DNA of 64,000 nucleotides from DASUCS01 sp041166385 (lineage in GTDB: Bacteria > Actinomycetota > Acidimicrobiia > Acidimicrobiales > JACDCH01), in the NCBI GenBank assembly GCA_041166385.1, contig JBEEFW010000057.1, forward strand, positions 61,430 through 125,429, given 5' to 3'. Made by a program: the position numbers and the translations under genes. Of the stretch, positions 40,171 through 47,328 are shown piece by piece (positions within the stretch are counted from its first letter, which is position 1; each line of letters starts with the position of its first letter). A model generated the notes under the pieces. That model was not told the origin of the DNA. It was given only the letters and a program-made list of their open reading frames with translations, and ran no database searches.

Positions 40171-40797
40171 ATGGATGGTCGACGCGAGCGAGGTGATCGA
40201 ACACGAAACGCAGTCGCCGCCCAGGCGGCCGCGCTTGCGTCGGTGGATGGCCTTGCCGGAGTCACGCTCTCGCAGGTCGCCGACGCTCTCGGAATGCGCA
40301 AGAGCAGTGTCCAAGCGGCGTACACCACGAAGGAGGAGTTGCAGCTCGCGGCGGTCGCAGCGGCCAGCGAAATCTTCATCGCCGCGGTCGTCACGCCTTC
40401 GTTAGGCGACTCCGAGGGGCTTCCAAGACTGCGATCGCTCGTCGAATCCTGGCTGGGCTACGTCGAACGACGAGTCTTCCCCGGCGGCTGTTTCATGGTC
40501 GCCACCCTGTCGGAGTTCGACAGCCGTCCAGGTCCCGTGCGAGATGCACTCGCACGCGCCCGACGAGGCTGGCTGGCCTTGCTCGAGCGCCAGGTGGTGA
40601 TCGCGCAGGCGGCGAGCGACATCCCGGACATGCCGTCAGCCGGGATGCTCGCGTTTGAGATCGACGCGTTGCTCTCGTCCGCGAACGTGTCACGGAATCT
40701 GAATGACGAGACGACGCCCCTGCAACTCGCGCGGGACCTCATCGGGTTACGCCTTGGCGGCGAGCCGACCCCCGCACGTCCCCGCCGGCGCAGGTAG
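40171..40797 (+). CDS. TetR-family transcriptional regulator (controls adjacent hydrolase, inferred)
   Basis: 208 aa from ATG 40171. The N-terminal HTH reads VTLSQVADALGMRKSSVQAAYTTKEEL, a TetR recognition helix (with KSSVQAAY in place of the common GTLYHHF). The C-terminal domain (ESWLGYVERRVFPGGCFM, ARRGWLALLERQV) matches the TetR_C group often found with hydrolases and oxidoreductases. It would repress the divergent alpha/beta hydrolase and its DUF1772 neighbour through the palindrome at 40140-40157, which is inferred from layout. Confidence 0.9.
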   Translation: MDGRRERGDRTRNAVAAQAAALASVDGLAGVTLSQVADALGMRKSSVQAAYTTKEELQLAAVAAASEIFIAAVVTPSLGDSEGLPRLRSLVESWLGYVERRVFPGGCFMVATLSEFDSRPGPVRDALARARRGWLALLERQVVIAQAASDIPDMPSAGMLAFEIDALLSSANVSRNLNDETTPLQLARDLIGLRLGGEPTPARPRRRR

Positions 40798-40837
40798 CGG
40801 CGGCGGATCGCCGCACATCTGAGCGCGTGCGGCCGGC

Positions 40838-41494
40838 TCAGCGCGCGCGAAGCACGGCGGCGCCGGCGCCGTGCAAGTCACGGCTGGCGTGTTGTCGGCC
40901 AGTCATTGCGACCAGCAGGGTCAGCGCTGAACCTGCGACGGGTGTGCCCTCGCCGTGTTCCCAGGCGACATCGGTCGCGGTGAGATGCAGTCCACGTACG
41001 CGTTGCTTGCATCGCATGAGACCGCCGATTGATGGCGCAACGTCCAGGGCTGTGACAACGCGGGCATTGGGGAGTGACATCGGCCTGTCGGCGCTGCAGG
41101 CGACGTCGCTCGTGTGCACGATGTAGTCGACGAGCAGCTCGCCCGGTCGTACGAGCCGCCCAGAGCGGTTGCGATGAGCGGACCGGTAACGGTCTGCGAG
41201 GGCGGAGAGGTCCGCGTCGAGATCGCGGCTGTCGTGGGCGTCGGCGTACGTGATGGCCGACTGTAGGAGCGCGCGGTTCGGTCGTAGCCAGGCACGTGCG
41301 AGATCGCCTGCGAGCCGGTGCAACTGCAGGTCGGACGCCGAGCACACGTGTGCGATGACGTCTCGTACCCTCCAGCCGCGGCACACGCTCGGGCGATCGA
41401 GGTCCGTACTGCTCATACCCGCGATCAGCTCACGTAGGTCGTCGAGTTGATCCGCCGCCATGGTGAGATGAAGGACGTTCGTCGGCGTGCTCAT
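40838..41494 (-). CDS. Maleylpyruvate isomerase-like, mycothiol-dependent (DinB-fold) protein
   Basis: 218 aa. The N-terminal metal-binding DinB-like fold shows DRPSVCRGWRVRDVIAHVCSAS, the signature of the actinobacterial maleylpyruvate isomerase N-terminal family, in which His and Glu residues hold zinc and mycothiol is the cofactor. The rest (PGELLVDYIVHTSDV, SALTLLVAMTGRQHA) fits the same family. The actual substrate is unknown. ATG 41494 overlaps the stop of the upstream paralogue (ATGA), so they are co-translated. Confidence 0.87.
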   Translation of the reverse strand: MSTPTNVLHLTMAADQLDDLRELIAGMSSTDLDRPSVCRGWRVRDVIAHVCSASDLQLHRLAGDLARAWLRPNRALLQSAITYADAHDSRDLDADLSALADRYRSAHRNRSGRLVRPGELLVDYIVHTSDVACSADRPMSLPNARVVTALDVAPSIGGLMRCKQRVRGLHLTATDVAWEHGEGTPVAGSALTLLVAMTGRQHASRDLHGAGAAVLRAR

Positions 41495-42186
41495 ACCGCG
41501 AGGTGGCCATACAGCGCCCGGATGTCATCGGGATTGCCCGTGACGTCCACGACGGCCGCCGTGGTCCGTCCGGCGAGAAACAGGAGCAGCTCACCCGGCC
41601 GGCCGTCGACGCGCACGGTCGAGTCGGGGCCGATTCGGTGCGAGCGGCCATCGGGGAGGACCAACTCCACGAGGTCACGGCCGGGAAGGAGTTCGCGCAG
41701 GCTTGTGAGCTCCAGGCCAGCGTGCCAAAGAGCGTCGTCCTCTTCGGTGGTCGACGCTCGCGGTCCGAGCCCGTTCGCCCGACGGACGTCCTCGTGGTGG
41801 ATCCACTCCTCGATGTAGCGGATCGGCGCGACCGACCCGAGCTCGTAGGCGCGCGGTGGACCCGCAGCGAGTCTCCGCATGAGCCAGTCCCACCCGTGTC
41901 GCTTCGTTCGCTCGAGCTGGCGGTCGCCGAGTGCTTGCATTCGCGCCATGCCGCGGCGCACGACTGGCCCGGGCAGCAGACGGCGCAACAGGTACGCCGG
42001 AACCATCGGCAGACCCCATGCCTGCTCAGCTGCCACGAGGTGGGCTGCGACATCCATCGCCGTCCATCCAGCGCACAGCGTCGGAGAAGAGGGGCCGATG
42101 GCCCGCAGATCTTCGACCAGCGACAGACGCTCGAGCCGCCTCAGCTCTGTCAGTGGGTCGGCGTGGCCTTGAGATGCTCTCAACAT
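41491..42186 (-). CDS. Maleylpyruvate isomerase-like DinB-fold protein, paralogue
   Basis: 231 aa. LCAGWTAMDVAAHLVAAEQAWG near the N-terminus and YIEEWIHHEDVRRANG in the middle are the family's metal-binding helices (His residues). The C-terminal domain LVELVLPDGRSHRIGPDSTVRVDGRPGELLLFLAGR matches the sterol-carrier-like domain of this family. First gene of a two-gene operon with the next paralogue; divergent from a TetR gene 55 bp away. Probably a mycothiol-linked detoxification or isomerase activity, inferred. Confidence 0.87.
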   Translation of the reverse strand: MLRASQGHADPLTELRRLERLSLVEDLRAIGPSSPTLCAGWTAMDVAAHLVAAEQAWGLPMVPAYLLRRLLPGPVVRRGMARMQALGDRQLERTKRHGWDWLMRRLAAGPPRAYELGSVAPIRYIEEWIHHEDVRRANGLGPRASTTEEDDALWHAGLELTSLRELLPGRDLVELVLPDGRSHRIGPDSTVRVDGRPGELLLFLAGRTTAAVVDVTGNPDDIRALYGHLAV

Positions 42187-42199
42187 CTGGAAAACCGTA

Positions 42200-42228
42200 G
42201 AGAGTCTCTTGAGAGGGTGTCAACTCTC
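42200..42228. promoter_or_regulatory. Dyad-rich site between mycothiol-family operon and TetR gene
   Basis: GAGAGT (42200-42205) and ACTCTC (42223-42228) form an outer dyad. Inside it CTCT-TG-AGAG (42206-42215) forms another dyad. The whole 29-bp block lies in the 55-bp gap between divergent starts 42186 and 42242, so it is the likely operator of the TetR protein. Confidence 0.5.
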
Positions 42229-42241
42229 GTACGATTTGGTG

Positions 42242-42784
42242 ATGCCGAGGACACGACCGGAGGTCGACCGTCATGACAAGGTCGCCGCGATAGTCGAGGG
42301 CGCGCAGCACCGGCTCCTCGACGGCGGCTACGAGTCGCTCTCGGTCATTGCGCTCGCGCGCGAACTCGGCGTCGCTCAGAACGCCATCTATTGGTACTTT
42401 CCGACGAAGGACCACCTCTTCGTCGCCGCCGTCGACCGGATCCTGCACGACATCTTGGAGCGCAAACCGCGCGCCGGCGCGACCGTCGACCGAGTCCTCT
42501 GGTTCGCCGAGCGACTCCACGAGTTCCAAGACCTTCGCGTCACCATGCGCGACCGGGCCCGAACGTCGCAGGTCGTGGCCGAGTACGACCGTGACGTCAC
42601 CGCGCTCCTGCGCGTACTACTCGTAGGCGCATTCGCAGATGACATCGACGCCGAGGCGCTCGACGACACCGTCGACGCTGTCATGGCGCTGTGCGATGGC
42701 GTGCTGCTCCAAGACGTCACCAAGGCACACCGTCGACACCTCATCCGATTCGGATACTCGCGGCTCGTACACCAAGGTCCCTGA
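42242..42784 (+). CDS. TetR-family transcriptional regulator
   Basis: 180 aa from ATG 42242. HTH: LSVIALARELGVAQNAIYWYFPTKDHLFVAAVDRI, a classical TetR domain. The remainder is helical with no recognisable ligand signature. Its divergent position and the dyads at 42200-42228 suggest autoregulation and control of the two maleylpyruvate isomerase-like genes. It is convergent with the GNAT gene downstream. Confidence 0.9.
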   Translation: MPRTRPEVDRHDKVAAIVEGAQHRLLDGGYESLSVIALARELGVAQNAIYWYFPTKDHLFVAAVDRILHDILERKPRAGATVDRVLWFAERLHEFQDLRVTMRDRARTSQVVAEYDRDVTALLRVLLVGAFADDIDAEALDDTVDAVMALCDGVLLQDVTKAHRRHLIRFGYSRLVHQGP

Positions 42785-42852
42785 GCGACGACATGCGCGC
42801 CACCTCGGCGCCTTCCGAACAGCGTGACCTCTGAGCTCGAAGGCCTCCGGGC

Positions 42853-43509
42853 TCAGCGGTGCTCGTAGCGAGTGACGGTCGCAGGTCGGCCGTCAGCCAA
42901 CACGATGGCGTAGCGATCGTGCGACGCGTAGCCCGCGGACAGAAGCGCATTGTGCGAGGGCAGGTTGTCGTCCTCGACTTCGCCGGCCACGAAGCCGCCT
43001 TCGCGTAGGCCCCAGTCGCCCAGTGCTTTGAACAGAGCGGTGCCGAGGCCGCGGTTACGGGCGCCGGCCTGGAGCGATACGCCGACAAGGTGTCCGTCAC
43101 CGGTGCGCCGGAGTTGGCAGACGCCGACGCGTTGTCCGGCTTCGACGACGACCCAGCCTTGTGCGCTCGGCTGCGGTGGGGTGAGGCGGTCGATGAAGGT
43201 ACCGAGGATGTCGGCGGCTTGAGGGTCGGAGGGCGGCACCGGAAGCGGTTCGTAGTGGGCGATCGTCGGATCGGCCAGCAGCGTCAGCATCCAGCAGATG
43301 TGATGGTGTTGCAGGCCGAACAGTTCGGTTGCTTCGAAGCCCACGTGCGGTGTTTGCCTCGTCGCGTCGCAGGCGCCGTGCAGACCGAGGCGCTCGCACG
43401 CCCAGCCCCCGGACTCATCCAGGTTCGGCATCACGGTTGCGGGATGAAGCGGGTCATGAGGAATCACTTGGAGGTCGAGGTTTGTGAGATCGAGATCGGT
43501 GAGCGTCAT
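42853..43509 (-). CDS. GNAT-family acetyltransferase coupled to subtilase 3
   Basis: 218 aa from ATG 43509, 8 bp after the subtilase 3 stop. The ribosome site (GAAGGA) overlaps that stop codon, so translation is coupled; the open frame to 43752 is the alternate reading of the repeats. The N-terminal 90 residues have no clear match (ESGGWACERLGLHGACDATRQ). The C-terminal half is a GNAT fold: GWVVVEAGQRVGVCQL, GVSLQAGARNRGLGTALFKALGDWG (acetyl-CoA loop) and NALLSAGYASHDRYAIVL. At the other two repeat-subtilase loci a GGDEF/EAL gene occupies this slot. Confidence 0.85.
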   Translation of the reverse strand: MTLTDLDLTNLDLQVIPHDPLHPATVMPNLDESGGWACERLGLHGACDATRQTPHVGFEATELFGLQHHHICWMLTLLADPTIAHYEPLPVPPSDPQAADILGTFIDRLTPPQPSAQGWVVVEAGQRVGVCQLRRTGDGHLVGVSLQAGARNRGLGTALFKALGDWGLREGGFVAGEVEDDNLPSHNALLSAGYASHDRYAIVLADGRPATVTRYEHR

Positions 43510-43517
43510 TGTGTCCT

Positions 43518-45149
43518 TCAGTTCCAACTCGAGCCGTTCCACGACGACCCGTTCCAACTCGAGCCGTTCCAGGATGAGCCGTTCCACGACGAGCCGTCCC
43601 AGGCGGCGTAGTTCCAACTGGAGCCGTTCCAGGCAGACCCGTTCCAGGCAGACCCGTTCCACGAGCTGCCATTCCACGAAGACCCGTTCCAGGCCGACCC
43701 GTTCCACGAGCTGCCGTTCCAGCTGGAGCCACTCCAGTTCGAACCGTTCCACGCGGACCCGGCGCCGGTGACGAACAGCGAGACCGTCGCGCCGGCGGGG
43801 GTGGCCACTGTCGGGGCGGCCTGGATGAGCCGGCCGGTGGTCTGCTGGCTGGCGGCGCTGACGTTCAGCGAGCCGAAGCCGTCAACGAATGGGTTGCCGA
43901 CCGGGCCCGTGCTGGCGCCCTGCAGGAGCGCACCCTTGATGCGGTCTGGGCTGGCCTTGCCGTACATCTGACGGAGCAATGCTGCTGCGCCGCTCGTGAT
44001 GGCTGCGCTGAACGAGGTGCCTGACCCGACGAAGTTGGCGGCGCCGATGCGAGCGGTCGGATTGGCGAGATCGAGGGTTGAGCCGGGTGCCCGCAAACTG
44101 ACGACCGAGCGGCCGGCAGCAACGAGGTCGGGCTTGAACCAGCCATCGACGGCCGTCGGGCCGACGGCGCTGAAGGAAGTCATGGTGTCATCGCTCGCGC
44201 CGGCCGTGCCGTTGTCGTCGAGAGCACCGACGGTGATCACGAGCGGGTCATCTCCGGGGGAGGTGATGGTGCCGTTGTTCGGGCCGGTGTTCCCCGCGGA
44301 GGCGACGACGACGATGTTGTTGTTCCACGCCCGCTCGACCGCTCGGTCCAACGGGTTGTTCACCGACGACGGGAACGGCGGGGCGCCCATCGAGATGTTC
44401 AGTACGTCGATGCCGTAGGCATCTCGGTTGGTGACGGCCCACTTGATCCCCGCGATGACGGTGGCGAGGTCGGTTGACCCGGTCGCGCCCGACACCTTGA
44501 TCGACACCAGGCTGGCGCCCGGGGCCTCACCGGCGTACAGGCCGCCGGACGATGCGCCGTTGCCGGCGATGAGGCCGCTGACGAACGTTCCGTGACCGTA
44601 ACTGTCGAGGTAGGGGTTGCCCTCGCCGCTCAGGTCCACGCCGCCGATGATCCGCTTTCCGAAGTCAGGGAGCTTGGTGATGCCGGTGTCGAGAACGGCT
44701 ACGGTCGAGCCTTTGCCGGTGACGCCGCTCGCGGCGAGGAGACTCGCGCCGGTTGTCTGGGGGAACACCGCCGTCGGCGCTCGCAGCAGATCCGCCGCAC
44801 CGGCGAGCTCCACGGCGACGTTCGGTACCACGATGACGTTGGGGTCGTTCGCAAGGTCCGCGAGCTCGTCGGAGGAGACGTCGGCGACGACCGAATCGGC
44901 GATGTCGAGGTCTTCGACGACGCTTCCGTGGTGCTTGGCGACTCGGTCCTTCGCCTTCTTCGCAGTGCCCTTTCCGTCGGGCCTGGTGTTGGCGTCCTTC
45001 GCCATCACGATCACGCGAGTCGTCGGCTCTTGATCCCGAGCGGATGCCCGCGGCACGGTCACGCCGAGCAACAACAGTGCGGCAGCTCCGGCGACGGCGA
45101 GCCCTCGGCGCGACACACGGCGCCCGGGGGCGAAGCGCCGCCGGTGCAC
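43518..45149 (-). CDS. Subtilase 3: secreted S8 peptidase with C-terminal W-N-G-S-S repeats
   Basis: 543 aa from GTG 45149; the frame is open to GTG 45200, but that start lies inside the element shared with subtilase 2 and gives a poorer signal peptide. RRRFAPGRRVSRRGLAVAGAAALLLLGV begins the export signal, followed by an I9-like propeptide. Catalytic Asp near 152 (VAVLDTGI), His near 186 (GHGTFVSGLIAG), Asn in VVASAGNTGP and Ser near 377 (GSGTSFSAAITSG). The tail has 16 pentapeptides, with one irregular stretch WNYAAWDGS. The catalytic domain is very close to subtilase 2. Confidence 0.93.
   Translation of the reverse strand: MHRRRFAPGRRVSRRGLAVAGAAALLLLGVTVPRASARDQEPTTRVIVMAKDANTRPDGKGTAKKAKDRVAKHHGSVVEDLDIADSVVADVSSDELADLANDPNVIVVPNVAVELAGAADLLRAPTAVFPQTTGASLLAASGVTGKGSTVAVLDTGITKLPDFGKRIIGGVDLSGEGNPYLDSYGHGTFVSGLIAGNGASSGGLYAGEAPGASLVSIKVSGATGSTDLATVIAGIKWAVTNRDAYGIDVLNISMGAPPFPSSVNNPLDRAVERAWNNNIVVVASAGNTGPNNGTITSPGDDPLVITVGALDDNGTAGASDDTMTSFSAVGPTAVDGWFKPDLVAAGRSVVSLRAPGSTLDLANPTARIGAANFVGSGTSFSAAITSGAAALLRQMYGKASPDRIKGALLQGASTGPVGNPFVDGFGSLNVSAASQQTTGRLIQAAPTVATPAGATVSLFVTGAGSAWNGSNWSGSSWNGSSWNGSAWNGSSWNGSSWNGSAWNGSAWNGSSWNYAAWDGSSWNGSSWNGSSWNGSSWNGSSWN
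43524..43751 (-). repeat. 15-bp tandem repeat array encoding 16 W-x-G-x-x pentapeptides (subtilase 3)
   Basis: Tryptophan codons recur every 15 bp from 43749-43751 down to 43524-43526, 16 units, the last two codons before the stop being Trp-Asn as in subtilase 2. Units vary (WNGSN, WSGSS, WNYAA, WDGSS), so this array is more diverged than that of subtilase 2. Confidence 0.95.
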
Positions 45150-45194
45150 CGGATCGGAAGGGATGCTCTCCCCGGGTGAGGTGTGAGAGATAGT

Positions 45195-45221
45195 GACCAC
45201 GGAGCGTGACGGTACAGATGC
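45195..45221 (-). promoter_or_regulatory. Shared upstream element, subtilase 3 copy
   Basis: On the gene strand this block matches 30842-30868 at 25 of 27 positions. It lies 46 nt upstream of the chosen GTG 45149 and covers the alternative GTG 45200. Subtilase 1 has only a partial match (CGTCACACTC) at a comparable distance upstream of its start. Confidence 0.55.
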
Positions 45222-45297
45222 TATTCGTGGTTGCCCATAGCCCGGGCGCGCTACTTCCAGCCGCCAGACGGACTAGACAGCCCACGTCGCGAGCCGT

Positions 45298-46131
45298 TCA
45301 GGTGCGGGCAGTGACAATCCACGCGGCGCGGCTGAGGCGAACGAGAGCACCGTCCGCGGCCTGAGCGAGAGCGTCCCGGACGCGGGCGGTGGCTGCCGCC
45401 CGCAAAGCATCGTCCGCGGTCGCGAGCGCCCGCGCCGCGGGTCCCTGTCGCAGGCTGAACTCCACCCGTCGGTCGAGGTCGTCGACGATCTCGTCCTCGT
45501 AGGCCTGAACCTCGATGTCTCGCCATCCACCGGCTCCAAGGATTCGACGGACGCGATTCGGGTCTGCGAACGCAAACGGTCCAGGCTCCTCCGGGCCAGG
45601 CGGATTCGGCACCTCCAGACCGGGCAACCCCACGATGGCCATCATCGGGGCGAGGAACCAGGGATTCGCGTCCGGCTTCTGCCAGCACACGAACCCGAGT
45701 CGACCGCCGGCGGCCGTCGCCCGGTGAAGGTTGGCAAAGGCCGCCTCCGGATTCTCGAAGAACATGAGCCCGAAACGCGAGAACACCGCATCAAAGGGAG
45801 ATCCCGGCGGCATGACCGTCTGCGCATCCGCTTCTACAAAGCTGACGTTGGCAAGGCCAGCGGCGCGGTGACGCCCCACCGCGAGGAGGGGAGCCGAGAC
45901 ATCGACGCCGACGACCCGCCCCGCTGCGCCGACGCGTTCCGCAAGGGCCACCGTCGTTGTGCCGGGTCCGCAGCCGACATCGAGCACCGACTCGCCAGGT
46001 GCGACCGCCAACGCGTCGAGCGCAGTCTCACCGAGGCCGAGTAGCTCGCGATCCTGATCGTCGGCATGTCGAGCCCACGCCTCTCCAGCTGGACCATTCC
46101 AAAACTCGATCATCTGCTCGTTCTGTGTCAC
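45298..46131 (-). CDS. Class I SAM-dependent methyltransferase
   Basis: 277 aa from GTG 46131 (TTG 46146 possible). The SAM-binding motif is SVLDVGCGPGTTT, followed by GRVVGVDVSAPLLAV, FVEADAQ, FDAVFSRFGLMFFENP and AAGGRLGFVCW, the order seen in UbiE/methyltransferase 11 proteins. Substrate unknown. It stands between subtilase 3 and a hypothetical exported protein, all on the minus strand. Confidence 0.88.
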   Translation of the reverse strand: MTQNEQMIEFWNGPAGEAWARHADDQDRELLGLGETALDALAVAPGESVLDVGCGPGTTTVALAERVGAAGRVVGVDVSAPLLAVGRHRAAGLANVSFVEADAQTVMPPGSPFDAVFSRFGLMFFENPEAAFANLHRATAAGGRLGFVCWQKPDANPWFLAPMMAIVGLPGLEVPNPPGPEEPGPFAFADPNRVRRILGAGGWRDIEVQAYEDEIVDDLDRRVEFSLRQGPAARALATADDALRAAATARVRDALAQAADGALVRLSRAAWIVTART

Positions 46132-46188
46132 CGCTGACGTTCGCAAACTCCGCAGGTGTTCTGCAACCCACGCCTTCGCCTCCTGACA

Positions 46189-46848
46189 TCAGGACGAGGC
46201 AACCCCGGGCTCCTGCGTGTGTCGAAAGCGCAGGACCAACCCAACTCCGGCCGCGGTGACGACAGCCAGACCGCACACCCGCAGCATCCAGGAACTCGTC
46301 GAGCCGGTCGACGGCGTTGGCACGGTCAGGGTGACCGACGAGGACGAAGGAACCTCGACCCGGCGAGCGGAGGCCGGCCGAAATCGATCCAGTTCTGGTG
46401 TGAAGTGCTGGGTCGCCGAGCAGATGTTGTCCTCGAACCGACTCTGTGTTCCCCACGTTGGTTGATAGCCGTGCGAAGTCGGGTCGTACGCAAACACGAG
46501 ATAGCGGGCGCCCGCGTCGTAGTGCCTATCGACAGAACTGATCGCTGAGAATGATCCGCCCGGATCCACGGGACCCGCGTGAACGTCCACCTGCGCCGAC
46601 GCGAGCTCGCCCTTCCAAAGATCCTCGACCGTGAATGTCGCCCAGCGATTCCCGTTGGTGAGGTGCGTCACCGTTCCGACGAAGACGAGATCTGTCCGCT
46701 CCAGGTCACTCTCGACCGTGGGGCTACCGGCGCAGGAGGCAGCCGCGGGAACCGCTGAGCCGACGAAGACCAACGTCCACGTCATCACCGAGATGACCGA
46801 GGCGAGCAGGACCAGTCCGAGCCGAGACCTCATCCGATCGCGTTGCAT
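46189..46848 (-). CDS. Secreted NTR/TIMP-like domain protein with C-terminal membrane anchor
   Basis: 219 aa from ATG 46848 (ATG 46884 upstream also possible). Signal peptide (LGLVLLASVISVMTWTLVFVG ... VPAAASC), then CAGSPTVESDLERTDLVFVGTVTHL and FTVEDLWKGELASAQVDVHAG, which resemble the NTR/tissue-inhibitor-of-metalloprotease fold, with a later DNICSATQHF Cys that could pair with the first. After a Ser/Thr linker it ends in a membrane helix (WMLRVCGLAVVTAAGVGLVL) and RFRHTQE. Probably surface-attached; the function is unknown. Confidence 0.75.
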   Translation of the reverse strand: MQRDRMRSRLGLVLLASVISVMTWTLVFVGSAVPAAASCAGSPTVESDLERTDLVFVGTVTHLTNGNRWATFTVEDLWKGELASAQVDVHAGPVDPGGSFSAISSVDRHYDAGARYLVFAYDPTSHGYQPTWGTQSRFEDNICSATQHFTPELDRFRPASARRVEVPSSSSVTLTVPTPSTGSTSSWMLRVCGLAVVTAAGVGLVLRFRHTQEPGVASS

Positions 46849-46923
46849 GACGGGCATGGTGTGTAGACGATCCGTCGAGGTCAATCAGTTCCCAGTCCGG
46901 CGCAGTGGTGACCGGCGTCATTC

Positions 46924-47268
46924 CTAGCTCGCCTGCAGCAGCGCGGCGGGGTCGCTGTGGAGCAGGGCCGCAAGCTCGGTGCGGGAGCGGACCTCGAGCT
47001 TGCGGTAGATCCGTTGGAGGTGGAACTCCACGGTCTTCAAGGAGATGTACAAGCTCGTCGCCGCCTCGCGATTGGTCGCTCCCCGGCCGACGACGGCGGC
47101 GACCCGACGTTCTGCCGTCGTGAGCTTCTGCAAGGCCGCGGGTGCGGGTCGGCCCAGCGCCGCCCGGAGCAAACGGAGCGCCTCGTCCATCGCCGGGTCG
47201 TCGCGACGCGGGGTTGCGGTGGCCACGAACTCGAGAGCCTCGGACGCCGATGTCGGGAGCAGGAGCAT
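46924..47268 (-). CDS. Stand-alone LuxR-type HTH regulator
   Basis: 114 aa from ATG 47268. The C-terminal half is a LuxR/NarL helix-turn-helix: LTTAERRVAAVVGRGATNREAATSLYISLKTVEFHLQRIYRKLEVRSR. The first 45 residues have no recognisable receiver or ligand domain. It is divergent from a large LuxR-type ATPase, with about 60 bp between the starts. Its size suggests that it is a truncated member of the same family or a small autonomous regulator. Confidence 0.85.
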   Translation of the reverse strand: MLLLPTSASEALEFVATATPRRDDPAMDEALRLLRAALGRPAPAALQKLTTAERRVAAVVGRGATNREAATSLYISLKTVEFHLQRIYRKLEVRSRTELAALLHSDPAALLQAS

Positions 47269-47328
47269 GGGTCGAGCATGCGGCCGGCAGCGCGGCGCCC
47301 ATAGGGCCGGTTGCGCCATCCTGACGGG

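Noticed and set aside
40838..42186. Maleylacetoacetate isomerase completing the homogentisate pathway
   Set aside because: These are DinB-fold mycothiol-type proteins 20 kb away under their own TetR-type control; nothing ties them to hmgA/fahA.
42831..42856. Convergent terminator between TetR and GNAT genes (CTGAGC / GCTCAG)
   Set aside because: A 6-bp stem with a 14-nt loop that overlaps the GNAT stop codon; too weak to call.
43510..43752. Leu-Glu-Arg-rich N-terminal extension of the GNAT protein
   Set aside because: Same alternate-frame effect; ATG 43509 has a GAAGGA ribosome site and begins the real protein.
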